A stretch of 64,000 bases of DNA. Source: a virus. How positions within the stretch are numbered: the first letter of the stretch is position 1; the number at the start of each line of letters is the position of its first letter. The DNA is taken from IMG/VR virus record IMGVR_UViG_3300050821_005389, positions 53,044 to 117,043 of that record. The stretch is one strand, 5' to 3'. The notes beneath the pieces were generated by a model. The model did not search any database. It had not been told where the DNA came from and saw only the letters and a list, made by a program, of their open reading frames with translations. Below are positions 1 to 10,500 of this stretch, piece after piece. The position numbers and the translations under genes were made by a program.

Positions 1-327
1 TTTCTGTTCATTTGCACCGGTACGGCGTTCGGTCAAGGTACTTCGGTTCCGCCGCTGAATTCGACGGCAGTTGATACGGGATGTGCTAGCTTTTCTGCTT
101 GTACTTATACGGATTTAAATGTTCCTCCAGGTCAACATTTTTATTTTGTCATCGCGATGAACGCGGCTGGCTATAGCGGACCGTCAAACGCTTTTTATTG
201 CACCGTGCCAGCGGGCAGTCATAACGTCGTATTAAACTGGAATCCTAGTAATTCAGATCCTACAGTCGGGTACTTTCTTTGGAGGGGAGCTCCGCCGACC
301 AATATTAATGCGATCGGCACGTTCTGA
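1..327 (+). CDS. FN3-like exported protein, 5' end outside window
   Basis: Open from base 1 and stopping at TGA 325-327; the start lies outside the window. The first residues (FLFICTGTAFGQG) look like the end of a signal peptide with its cleavage site. The rest resembles one and a half fibronectin type III sandwiches: 'NVPPGQHFYFVIAMNAAGYS', then a second module beginning 'NVVLNWNPSNSDPTVGYFLWRG'. The last module stops early. The stop overlaps the next start (TGATG), so the two are translationally coupled. Function unknown; a secreted or virion-surface adhesive module is likely. Confidence 0.6.
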   Translation, partial: FLFICTGTAFGQGTSVPPLNSTAVDTGCASFSACTYTDLNVPPGQHFYFVIAMNAAGYSGPSNAFYCTVPAGSHNVVLNWNPSNSDPTVGYFLWRGAPPTNINAIGTF

Positions 328-575
328 TGTTCGGTCGTCGTTCTATAAAACTCACTTGGCACCCGTCGCCTGAACGCGTTGATGGATATTACGTCTACCG
401 AGGAAGAAATTCTGGTCAAGAAGGATTACTTCCTGTTAATAAAACGATTGTATTAGGAACTAGTTATACTGACCAAGTCCCAATTATAGGAACTTTTTAT
501 TACGTAGTACGATCTAGTCGTAATGGCGTTTTTTCTAAGCCTTCTAATGAAGTTAAGACAAAGAGATTATTTTAA
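327..575 (+). CDS. single-domain FN3-like protein
   Basis: 82 residues forming one FN3-like module: 'IKLTWHPSPERVDGYYVYRG' at the N-terminus, a central strand around 'GTSYTDQVP' and 'FYYVVRSSRNGVFSKPSNEV' at the end. It has no signal peptide. The ATG overlaps the stop of the preceding FN3 gene by one base. It is paralogous to the next gene and to residues 55-130 of the protein at 2998-4560. FN3 modules on phage tails commonly mediate weak carbohydrate binding; this role is inferred. Confidence 0.65.
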   Translation: MFGRRSIKLTWHPSPERVDGYYVYRGRNSGQEGLLPVNKTIVLGTSYTDQVPIIGTFYYVVRSSRNGVFSKPSNEVKTKRLF

Positions 576-593
576 CATTTTTTAAGGAGAAAC

Positions 594-872
594 ATGGCAC
601 ATTCTGTAAATCTTAGTTGGACCGGTTCGGCAGATTCGGTTTCCGGTTACAATGTTTATCGTGGATCTTCGGCTGGAGGAGAAGGTCCGACACCGCTTAA
701 CGCGGCGTTGATCACCGGTACGACTTTCGATGATACTACAGTTGTTCCCGGTAATTGGTTCTACGTTGTCAAATCAGTTTTAAATGGCGTTTCGTCACAA
801 GCTAGTAATGAAGTAGAAGCTACGATTCTTCCTGCTCCTCCTTCCGCTCTAGTCATAGTCTCAGAAAATTAA
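594..872 (+). CDS. single-domain FN3-like protein
   Basis: 92 residues, one FN3-like module with the same signature as its neighbours ('VNLSWTGSADSVSGYNVYRG', 'GTTFDDTTVVPGNWFYVVKS', 'SSQASNEVEA'). It starts at ATG 594 behind a clear AAGGAG ribosome site. A short Pro-rich tail follows the module. The signature closely matches FN3 modules abundant in Acidobacteriota extracellular proteins. A rho-independent terminator follows. Probably a virion-surface or secreted binding module. Confidence 0.65.
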   Translation: MAHSVNLSWTGSADSVSGYNVYRGSSAGGEGPTPLNAALITGTTFDDTTVVPGNWFYVVKSVLNGVSSQASNEVEATILPAPPSALVIVSEN

Positions 873-898
873 CTAAGAATAAAATTTTAAAATTCAAG

Positions 899-927
899 GG
901 AGACGGCACGTAGCGTCTCCTTTTTTA
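899..927 (+). terminator. rho-independent terminator after FN3 genes
   Basis: Perfect 7-bp stem GGAGACG/CGTCTCC with an 8-base loop followed by TTTTTT. It lies between the FN3 gene ending at 872 and the ribosome site of the gene at 942. It would end or attenuate transcription of the small FN3 genes. Confidence 0.8.
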
Positions 928-941
928 TTTAGGAGAAATTC

Positions 942-1388
942 ATGGCGGGAGAAAAGGGAAACCAAAATTCGATCGGGTTTCTTTCTTTATTATTTCAGGC
1001 AGTCGTTTCTACAAGTTATGCTAACCTGGCAGCTAACTCCGGCAGCAGTCCACTGACAGTTCTTTACGTCAGTCTTCATACAGCCGATCCAGGTGCCGGC
1101 GGTAACCAAAACACGTCGGAAGCTGCTTATACTGGCTATGCTCGCGTATCAGTAGCTAGAACTACGGGCGGTTGGTCGATTTCAGGTGAAACGATTACAA
1201 ACGTTTCATCTATTACTTTTCCAGCTTGCACTGGCGGCTCAGAAACAGAAACAAACGTCGGCATCGGTACAGCCTCGTCCGGAGCGGGTATTTTGCTTTG
1301 GACTGGTCCGTTGACGGCTTCGTTGGCTGTCTCTAGCGGTATTACGCCTTCATTTGGTGCGGGCGAATTGTCAGTGACCGAGGGATGA
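942..1388 (+). CDS. phage tail-fibre-type protein
   Basis: 148 residues that match from memory a widespread phage family usually labelled tail fibre protein. Recognisable parts are 'LYVSLHTADPGAGGNQNTSE', 'YTGYARVSVART', 'GWSISGETITN' and 'ITFPACTGGSETETNVGIGT'. The fold is expected to be all-beta. It starts at ATG behind AGGAGAAATTC. Neighbouring genes encode beta-rich structural proteins, consistent with a distal-tail module. No enzymatic motif is visible. Confidence 0.75.
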   Translation: MAGEKGNQNSIGFLSLLFQAVVSTSYANLAANSGSSPLTVLYVSLHTADPGAGGNQNTSEAAYTGYARVSVARTTGGWSISGETITNVSSITFPACTGGSETETNVGIGTASSGAGILLWTGPLTASLAVSSGITPSFGAGELSVTEG

Positions 1389-1393
1389 CCTAG

Positions 1394-2314
1394 ATGCCAA
1401 CTCCAAATACTATACCAATTACTCCGGGTACAGGACAAAACCTGGATTCTTTACAAGTATCCACTTCGGCCGGAACGGTCAGCAGAGAAGTAGTCACAAT
1501 AGGTGATGCATCCACGGGAGCGAACGTGGCTGCAGTAAGTTCGGTTGGTGCAGTAAGCACGAATTTAACACAAGTAGCAGGAAGTTCTGTAATAGCCATC
1601 GCGACAGGTATTCAAGCCGTGGGCACTTTGGGCCATAACGGACTTAGTTTTGATAATCCTTCGGGATCCGCGCCACCTTCAAGTGCGCTTTGGATCGGCT
1701 ATAAAGTAAGCGGCGTGGATTTTGAAGGTGTATCTCTTTCTAATCCGCTGCCAGAAAATATAGCTCAAATTGCCGGTAGCACTGTAACCACGGCCGCAAC
1801 CGGCGTCCAGCAAGTCGGCGTAGTCGGTAACGCAGGCGCCGCTTTCGACGCCGCTACAGCCGCCCCTGTCCCTGCCAATGCTATTCAACAGGGCGTTCGA
1901 GCCGCTACTGCATATCCAACAGCCGTAACAAACGGCCAATTAGTCGGCGCAATGTCAGATAAAGCAGGTCGTGCCGCCGTCGTCCTTAATTCGCCTCGAG
2001 ATCTTGTCGGTACGGCAGCTTTAACTTCTGCTTCTGGTTCAGCTACTAGTTTCATTGCCGCCGGAGCTGCCAACGTATTCAACGATATCGTATCACTGGT
2101 GATTACTAACTCAACTGCGACAGCTACCACAGTAACATTAAGCGATAACGGTTCCGGCGGCAATACATATCTTTTCGATCTCGCCGGTAACGGCGGTATC
2201 GTTATGAATTTTCCTACGCCTCTTCCTCAAGGAACTGCTGCTGCTGCTTGGGATGTACTTAATAGCGCAGCAGTTTCACTACATTATACTTGTATCTTTA
2301 TTAAAAATAAATAG
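1394..2314 (+). CDS. Ala/Val/Thr-rich virion structural protein
   Basis: 306 residues, low in charge and rich in Ala, Val, Thr and Gly. There are two internal near-repeats (QVAGSSVIAIATGIQAVGTL and QIAGSTVTTAATGVQQVGVV). The segment 'YPTAVTNGQLVGAMSDKAGR' resembles phage structural proteins that carry a 'tdGQ..aL.sD.rG' motif. No signal peptide or membrane segment. It starts six bases after the preceding stop and its own stop abuts the next ATG. Probably a tail or capsid-decoration protein; the exact role is not recognised. Confidence 0.55.
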   Translation: MPTPNTIPITPGTGQNLDSLQVSTSAGTVSREVVTIGDASTGANVAAVSSVGAVSTNLTQVAGSSVIAIATGIQAVGTLGHNGLSFDNPSGSAPPSSALWIGYKVSGVDFEGVSLSNPLPENIAQIAGSTVTTAATGVQQVGVVGNAGAAFDAATAAPVPANAIQQGVRAATAYPTAVTNGQLVGAMSDKAGRAAVVLNSPRDLVGTAALTSASGSATSFIAAGAANVFNDIVSLVITNSTATATTVTLSDNGSGGNTYLFDLAGNGGIVMNFPTPLPQGTAAAAWDVLNSAAVSLHYTCIFIKNK

Positions 2315-2974
2315 ATGGCCATTTCATTTGTAGGCGGAGCTTCCGCCGTCAGTTCTAGTGGTAGTACTGTCGCAGTTACTTATTCTCCTACTGCGGGAAA
2401 TACAGTTATTGTTCTGGTGTCCTGCACTTCGACACAATCGGTTTCGGGCGTCGTCGATAATGCTACCGGCGGGAGCTCTACGTATACTCAACAAGTAACC
2501 GTGGCCAACGGTTGCGATGTAGAAATTTGGTCAACTACGGTAAACGGTGCGAAAGCTGGCGCCACAACTATTACGGCCACCGTGACAGGCTCGACTCAAA
2601 AACCAGTTGCTTGTGTCGTAGAATATTCCGGCGTTACTAACTTCGGAAATACGGCTAATAATACCGGAGCTACTACACCACTGACTGTTACGATTACAGC
2701 CCAAGATAATAACAGCGTTTTAATCGCCGGCTACGGGCAAAAATATTCCGGAACATTTACTCAAATTACCGGAAATCTCCGAGAAAAATCCGGACCGAGT
2801 AGCAACGGAAACGTCAATTGCGCTATCGTTGAGGATGCGGTTGTAGCTGCGGGTAGTGCGGTAATTTCATTGCACGGTACTACAGTGAATTATGGCGCCG
2901 TTGCTTTAGAACTTCTTCAAGCCGCCGCAACCGGACCTAATAACCAGTTAATGATGACAGGCGCTGGAACATAG
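2315..2974 (+). CDS. beta-rich phage structural protein
   Basis: 219 residues dominated by alternating beta-strand patterns. It starts directly after the stop of the previous gene (TAGATG). Features such as 'TYSPTAGNTVIVLVSC' and 'ACVVEYSGVTNFGNTANNTG' resemble jelly-roll surface proteins seen near tail-fibre genes in metagenomic phages. No catalytic motif, Cys cluster or signal peptide. The function is inferred from position only. Confidence 0.5.
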   Translation: MAISFVGGASAVSSSGSTVAVTYSPTAGNTVIVLVSCTSTQSVSGVVDNATGGSSTYTQQVTVANGCDVEIWSTTVNGAKAGATTITATVTGSTQKPVACVVEYSGVTNFGNTANNTGATTPLTVTITAQDNNSVLIAGYGQKYSGTFTQITGNLREKSGPSSNGNVNCAIVEDAVVAAGSAVISLHGTTVNYGAVALELLQAAATGPNNQLMMTGAGT

Positions 2975-2997
2975 TTAGAAGAATTTAGGAGTCAAGC

Positions 2998-4560
2998 TTG
3001 ATAGCAGCAATTCTGGCTACCCGAGGTGCAGCTAGTAACCTCGCAGCGGCGATTAATGGCCACGGATCTGTAACCGGAACATTAAGCACGCCCGGCCAGA
3101 TTCAAGCCTCTGTAGCAGGTCATGCCTCAGTCTCAGGTCTTTTAATTCAAGCACATCATGTAAATGTTACTTGGACTGCTGCGTCTGATCAGGTAGATGG
3201 TTACAATGTTTACCGTGGGTCGACTTCGGGCGGTGAAAGCGGAGTTCCGCTTAATTCTAGTATTATTACTGGTACTAGTTTCATAGACTACAGTCCGAAT
3301 CTCGGACCTAATTTTTACATCGTAAGGTCAAGTATAGCGGGCGTTCTTAGCCAGATCTCGCCGGAAGTTGAAGTATTTATTGGCCAACAAGCTAGTTTTG
3401 GCGGTCACGCCACTGTTGGCGGAACGCTTATCGGTAAAACGGCATTAGTTTCCGCTATTACCGGACACGCGTCTATTACAGCAACTGGTCCGGGAATTGG
3501 CAAGTTAATTGCATCGATCAATGGTCGCGCTTCTGTCTCGGGAACTTTATTTGGTAAAGCGGCTTTAATAGGATCCGTCGCGGGTCAAGCATCTGTTTCC
3601 GGAACGATTCAAGCAGTTCATACTACGTCTTCGGCGATAACTGGACACGCCACAGTTTCTGGAACGGCTGGCTCTTTTGGATTTTTGCAGTCAAGTATTA
3701 CCGGGCACGCGACTGTTTTCGCAACGCCTCCTGGATTTGGACATTTACTAGCATCGGTTAATGGTCAAGCTACTGTCTCCGGACATATCGCCGGCGGCAG
3801 CCATATGGTCGGTAATATAAAAGGCCAAGCTACCGTTACCGGAACTTTAACCGGTCAAGCTATTATCGTACCGATATTCGCTAATATAAATGGCCAAGCC
3901 GTAGTTTCTTGTTCGCTAAATGGTCTTCAATTAACGCCACCACTATTTACTTTTGGTGTCTCGAGTCAAAATCCTGCTATATTAAATTTTACGCAGACTA
4001 GTGAAAGTAATTTTTATAAACCGGATATTTCGCCTTCGGGAAGTTTCTGGCCGTTATCAGCTTTACCGGTCAATCAAGGTCAGTTAGGATGGGAAGCCGC
4101 TCGTAACCAGTTGTTAGTCCTACCTAGCTACGCATGGCTAGGAAGCCACCCAGCTAAAATTAATGCCGCTGGATATGTTTTAGCTCCGCGACAATCCCGT
4201 GGTGAATTTAATATCGTACTGTTACAGAATTATTTTCAGCAGACAGGGAGCGGTCCGGCAGGTATTGTAGTTTATAGCGATACATTAGCAACGTTTCCAT
4301 TGAATAATATAATCGATCCCGGCACAACATGGCGTTGGAGTCTTCAAGCAGGTTTAACCATCGGAAACGGTGGTATTGGCTGCGGGTATTCTATCACGCT
4401 GAACGGTACGACTTTTTACGGATCTGGTTTTTCTAATAGATACCAACAATTTAACAAAATCGTACAACCCGTCCAGTTAAGTATCGCTGGTTTCTTCTCC
4501 GGAACTACCTTTGGTTCTGATTTTTGCCAGTTGGGTTTGACCCAGTTCGAAGTTCGTTAA
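2998..4560 (+). CDS. FN3 plus tandem-repeat tail/surface protein
   Basis: 520 residues from a TTG start with AGGAG 6 bases upstream. Residues 1-50 and 135-325 carry about a dozen degenerate repeats of the type 'INGHGSVTGTL', 'VAGHASVSGLL', 'ITGHATVSGTA'. An FN3 module paralogous to the two upstream genes is inserted at about 55-130. Residues 330-520 form a different, non-repetitive C-terminal domain with aromatic clusters ('SFWPLSALPVNQGQLGWEAA'). The stop overlaps by four bases the stop of the convergent giant gene. Likely a tail or surface protein whose repeats form a beta stalk; this is inference. Confidence 0.55.
   Translation: MIAAILATRGAASNLAAAINGHGSVTGTLSTPGQIQASVAGHASVSGLLIQAHHVNVTWTAASDQVDGYNVYRGSTSGGESGVPLNSSIITGTSFIDYSPNLGPNFYIVRSSIAGVLSQISPEVEVFIGQQASFGGHATVGGTLIGKTALVSAITGHASITATGPGIGKLIASINGRASVSGTLFGKAALIGSVAGQASVSGTIQAVHTTSSAITGHATVSGTAGSFGFLQSSITGHATVFATPPGFGHLLASVNGQATVSGHIAGGSHMVGNIKGQATVTGTLTGQAIIVPIFANINGQAVVSCSLNGLQLTPPLFTFGVSSQNPAILNFTQTSESNFYKPDISPSGSFWPLSALPVNQGQLGWEAARNQLLVLPSYAWLGSHPAKINAAGYVLAPRQSRGEFNIVLLQNYFQQTGSGPAGIVVYSDTLATFPLNNIIDPGTTWRWSLQAGLTIGNGGIGCGYSITLNGTTFYGSGFSNRYQQFNKIVQPVQLSIAGFFSGTTFGSDFCQLGLTQFEVR
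3040..3930 (+). repeat. degenerate in-frame repeats (GHA-S/T-V-S-G type)
   Basis: DNA coding for repeated 'x-G-[HQR]-[AG]-[ST]-[VI]-[ST]-[GA]' units, spaced roughly 25-30 codons apart and interrupted by the FN3 module. The copies are diverged at DNA level, so this is an old protein-level repeat and not a recent tandem duplication. Confidence 0.6.
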
Positions 4561-7500
4561 TTAACAACTCCGGTCAACCCAGTCGGTGGCGGAGGAATCG
4601 TTCCACTATTGATAATATAAGTCGCTTGGCTCGGTGGCGTCGTGTCGTTAAATCCGGTCAGCGTGCCGATCGCTGTCAAAACGGTAGTTCCGGTAGCGAC
4701 TGGTATAGCAGTTCCAATATAAGTTTGAGTCGTTCCGCCGGAACAAACATGGCTAACTTCCGTAGGTGTTGAGCCGTCGGTAGTATAGCAAATCGTAACG
4801 GAGCCGGGTGTAGTAACAGATAGCGTGACGTTTTGCGATCCCGTATAGGTCCCGCCTGCGGGAGCGAATGTTACTTGAGAAACGGTCGGTGTAGTTGATT
4901 GTTGCTGCTGGTAAGCGAATAAAGCCGCAGTGCAAACCAGTCCACTAGCGCAACTAAAAGATTGACTCGTAGCCGTTGATAGCGGTTGTGGATAAACCGG
5001 CGTTGACGCAAAAAAATTGACCGTTTTATCTGGCGTAACACCGGGTTCCCAACAGCCAGGACTTTGACCCGTCACCGGATCGAGGGCGGCGTTTAAACCG
5101 CCATTGCAAGGATTATTGGCGATTAATCCGGTACCGTTGGTACACTCAATAGTCAATGAACTAGTCTGACAGTTATTATGAAATTTCTGCCAATTGACGA
5201 TTTGCAACCCGTTCGGAGTAGAGTTTCCGCAACCGCCCGCAGCGTTTGAGTTGGCAACGCAACTGTACGTTAAGAACCAATACGGCGTAGGATTACCATT
5301 TGGTGCCGGCAACAAAAATGGTATCGAAGTGGAACTAGCCCAATTAGTATTGCATGTCGACGGTCCGTTACAGTGTCCTCCGGCTAATCCGTTCACGGTA
5401 AATCCTTGCATGGGTTGCAGCGTTGCAACGTTTGTATCCGGTGTATATTGACTCGTCAACGCCGAACCCTTTAGAATACAATTATCAGTTACGTAATACT
5501 GGTGACTATATCTTTCCTGTGGATACGATCCACCGATCGATTGAACCAATTGTAAATACAATTCGTAATCTGGCTGCCACTCGTTTGCCGCAGTCGTAGA
5601 GTTACTAGGTATTCCGATCTTCGGGCCTACGACACCGCACAATCCATATCCCCAGTCGCCGTAACTGGTCCCGTTTGCTACGCCATTAGGCAAAGAAAGC
5701 TTGGCTGGACCACCGGTAAAAGCTGGCGGCGTTGTATTTAAAAAGTGGTGGAAATTGTCGTAGCCTAATCCGCCGGGATTCCACAAAGTTTTTGGCTGGA
5801 AATGTTCTTGGTCGATGTAATTTCCTATGGCATAAGCACTTTGCAGTAAACTACGATCGCTCAGTATTTGTGTATTGCTACTCGTCCCGTTTAAAACCCC
5901 CGTAAATGTCACTCCACTCCAATCATACCCTCTGATATACTCTTCCGTTTGAGCAAATTCAAAAATTCCTTCTTCAAGCTGCGAAGTCATAAAAGCTTTT
6001 GTCGTTGCGTGATTCGTAGGATCATCACCCGGTGGAATAGCTGCGTTTATTTGCATCGTAGCGGCACTCGACGGACCCGGCGAAACTCCGCAAGTTGCTC
6101 CGCTACTCAACCCAGTGCAACCCGAAGGCGATCCGGTTCCGGTCGGAGTATTGCTGCTATACGTGATTGTTACATTTGTTCCAGTTACATATGCTGAAGC
6201 GCATCCTACCGGATGGCAATCAAAAGCTACAGGCGTTACGCCCGAGACATAAACTGGCGTTGGCGATCCCGACGAAGTACTTATTCCGTCACAATTTGCT
6301 CCGGTCGAATCTGTCGGATAAACGTTTGTGCAAGCTGCGGTTACTACAGTAGGCGGTCCTGCACTCGTGACTGAAATCGATGAAATAGGAATCGTAGCGA
6401 TAAAACTGTCGCTGACTCCATTATATTGAAAACCTCGGACTGGACTGATACCGGAAGAACACGGTCCGGCGCCTTGTCCGCCGGTGATAAAGCCGTCAGG
6501 ACAATTAGTAGAGTCTGTCAACCCTAAAGGAAAGCCGGCGTCTATTTGAGGATTCTGGACAACGTAAGCTATGATATTTTCACCAGCCAAGGAAATACCA
6601 GTAGCTTTTCCAACAGGAGTTATCAACGGGTGAGGATAAGTATAAGGCGTATATGTATAAACGACCGGACATCCCGCCGATTGATCTGCCGCCGATTCGC
6701 ATCGATTCAGTGTTGCGGGTGCACTAGCCGGAAGGACTAAATCGCAAGGATTATGATTCGGAGATACGGAAGCACAAGCACCTACGCTAGCCCCTGATTG
6801 AATATAGGTCGTATTTCCGTTGAATAATTTCCATAAAGCCGTATTGCCAGAAATACCCCAAATGTAAGCAGGACTTGATGTTTGATTGATACCTCTACCT
6901 ATTTGAGTTTGCAAAGGATAAGTCGCCCCAGGCTGGCAATCTTCGGTATACTCAAACGCTCCTTGAATAGTGTTACCGCCGGTTACCGTTTCATTAAATT
7001 CTATTCCACTACCGCCGCGGAGAGAAGTATAGTTTGATTGGTTAATTCCGGCAAATGTATTATACGTGTTGTTGTAAAGCTCCCAAAAACGAGTACTGTT
7101 TTCTGAATCAGTAGGTGTACAAGAAACCGATCCTCCGCTACCGTGTGCGTCAAACTGCATGTTATTTAATGTGTTGTGGCGAGCTGTTATGCGAGCAGCA
7201 CTAAAATTTTCAATGCACGAAGACGCGTCGAAGAATCCACTAGTTGATAAATAGGTACAAGTATTATCTTCAAAAAATCCCGATACCGGACCGCCCGGAA
7301 CATAATCATTCGTCCATCCAGTAGGAAAAGTTCCGAACCAAGAATTATGAACTAACTCATCTGATCCGTGATGGGCAGTCAGAGTGTTATGATCCATTAA
7401 CCAGGCGCCACCGCCAGAAAAAGCTACGATTGTTCCTTGCGCTGCCGGCGAACCGTCATCAAAAGTATTGTGATCGAGTCTAAATGTAGCTCCTGTCGTT

Positions 7501-10500
7501 GAATTACCAGTATTAACATGAATCGCAGACTGCCCGTTATTTAATGATCCGGTGAAATTAAAATTTGTAATTCGTTGAAGTCCTGTAGCTGGAGTTGTCA
7601 CAACAACGGCCGATAAATTCCCGTTGTTAGTTGTACCCATATTAATATTTGCTCCACCGCCATCTATAGTAATTAAATTAGAAGCGGTAAGAGTCAGCGG
7701 ACTGGTCAATGTCCAAGTACAGTTTCCGCCGGGTACATATACCGTATCGCCTGCGGTAGATAGATTTATTTGCGTCGTAATATCCGAAACTGAACACGAC
7801 GCTGCTGTACGGGCTACGCCAGTACCAAAACCACCGGGACAAGGAGAATTTGTATCGCCGGTAGTAGGATAATTCGCATTTCCTGTATCATAAGAAAATC
7901 TGCAAAGTTCACTGATCCAATGCAAAGCATGACCCGTCGCTCGAGTCACACCCATATTCCCGTGTCCGGGATTCGGGCCAGTCAATCCGTTGCTATAGCC
8001 AAGTTGTAGATTGAATCGATCGTAACCACCTTGGTGAATTGAATCCAGCAGGTTACGATCACCAGTAAGATAATACCACTCGACAATTCCCGCCGGCCAG
8101 CAATGGTCTAGGCTGGTTAATTCGTCGCACCAGTTCTCTATACCCATATTTGCGGTATTAGTTCCGGCTGGAAGAATCATTTGTATTTTTTGCGGCCAGC
8201 CCCATTGGTCAAACGTATTGGCTGGACACGACGGCGCGGCTGGAGTTCCAGTACACAACGATCGCCAATGACCTGTCCAATCCGAATGAGGCAATGCCGT
8301 ATCAGCGACGTTAGTAATAAAGTTTAATCCGTAAGCGTATCTTCCGGGAACGCTTCCTGAAGTAGTGTTATATCCTCGTTGAATCCAATTCTGTATAAAA
8401 GATTCCATTACGTCGTGTTGATTACCAGCGCCGGCTTCGCCCCAAAGATACGCCGGATAAACCGCCATATCAACGGGTTGAGTTCCTTTAGCCGTAATTG
8501 GGTAAGCAATACTTGTTGCCGTTGACGGCGTGTTATTCGAACCAAATTTCAATGTCGTCGAGGTAACAGCGGTTACTGTCAACGTAGCAGGTGAACAACC
8601 ACCGGTACAACCGTAAAATGATACGACGGTTGCCGGACTACTTGAATATGCGTCCGTAGTATTCGGAACAGTAATTGTAGGAGTCCCGGCACCGCTCGTA
8701 ATGGCTACTACGTTCTGTTGATCTTGAACGTCGTCTAAGCATTGGCCGGGGCTATTAGCTACCGTCTGACTACATGCTAATCCTATGCTCAGGTGATACG
8801 CATCTTCCTGCGAAGGATCAGGAATTTGATTCGGAAAGAAACAAACCGGTGTACTGGCCGAACAAGCTTGGTTATAATAAGCTACGGGTGCTCGAGCTAT
8901 CAAAGGATGTTGAAAATCTAAAAACTCTTCGTTAGCCGCAGCGTAGTTTGATCCACTGACTACAGCGGGGTGGAAAAACCACAAAGTATTTGTATCGTTG
9001 CAATAATACGTATAACTGCAAACATAATCTTGTCCACCACCACCAAGGAATAAAGATTGATCAGGAGCGATCGCAACGTGAAGTTCGGCGCCGCCAGAAG
9101 CTAGTTCAAGAGCCTTCGGCCAATGTGCTGCTAAATCGTCTATACCAATTTCTACGCCTTGAACACCATTGTCAACGTCAGCCCAACCCGCAGGATATTG
9201 GCTGGCTTGGCCTGAAAATTGAGTAGTTTGGGTTCCTATCGTGCCTAGATTAATCTGATAACCGCATTGCGTATAAAACCAGCCTGTCGTCAAACCCGGA
9301 CACGGCGTGCCTGTTGATCTAGCAATCGGAGACGTAAAACAATCCCAATTATTTGCCGCCGTGGTTGTTCCTGTGGCATTACATTGTGGTAAACCATTTG
9401 AAGCTGTTGCTATATCGGATGCTAAATGCTTATTCTGAAAACCAGTAGTAAGATCGGCGACTTGAGTTCCAGATAAGGTTGTGCCGGTTGTTGGAACCGT
9501 AGTGTGATTTCCTATACCCCAATTGGCGTTAACGCTTAATCCCGCCCATGTTACAATTAATTCGGCCGATTTATATTGCTTATATGCGGTTTGAAGATCG
9601 TTACCAGGCGCTGTTAAAGAACCGGGTTGCTGCGCATTTTGTGGACAGACGGATACTATTTTTACGTCAGAGCGACCAGCGTAAAAGTGCATTCGGACGT
9701 GACAAGCTACATAAGTATCACCTGACCCGTCGTTCGGTAGCGTGTTGACTAAAATAGCCGTTCGCATACTTCCGGCTTCTTCAATCGTAGCTGTACTAGT
9801 CGAGTCTTGGTTAGATAGATACGCCGTGTTACATCCTGCGGCGCAGCTAACTTGGTTTGTTACGCCGGATTGTCCCGGCGTTGGACCTAGAATTCTTATA
9901 CCGTCGTTAGCGCCGTGGCTTCCCGTAGCGACAAAATGGTAAATTCCCGTACCCGCTGTCGTGCAGGCTAGATTGCCGCAATTGATATCTACGGCGTCGA
10001 ATAAATTAAAATTATTTTTCTTAATGCTAAAACAAGCTGAGATTGCTGAAGGGCTGCAAACACCGTTCGACGTTGCTGCCGCACCGATCGTACGAACTAT
10101 AATATGATTGCTGTCCGGACAATAAAGATCCGGCGTATTAGGTGCCGTACAATTTATAGCTAGATTCGCAGATGGCTGGTTTCCTCCTGTTGCTGGCGTA
10201 TACGTCAGAACATGACTGCTGTCTACGCCAGTAGGTCCGGAAGTAAATGTAGATTCTTGAAAATCGGCCAAAAGTACTTTAGTTTTTCCTGAAGGCCAAT
10301 TAGCCAGAATCTGACAACTCCAATTTTGCGCTACGCTATTTACTTGAAGTTGAAAATCTTGACAGCCATTCGCCCCGACAGATTCTGCTACAGGAACTCC
10401 TACTGTAACGGGAAGATTTGTATCTGTACCGGACGGACAAGTCGATCCGGGCCAGCACTTATTTTGAACTGTCAAAGGAGCTAAAGCACCCGATGATGTA

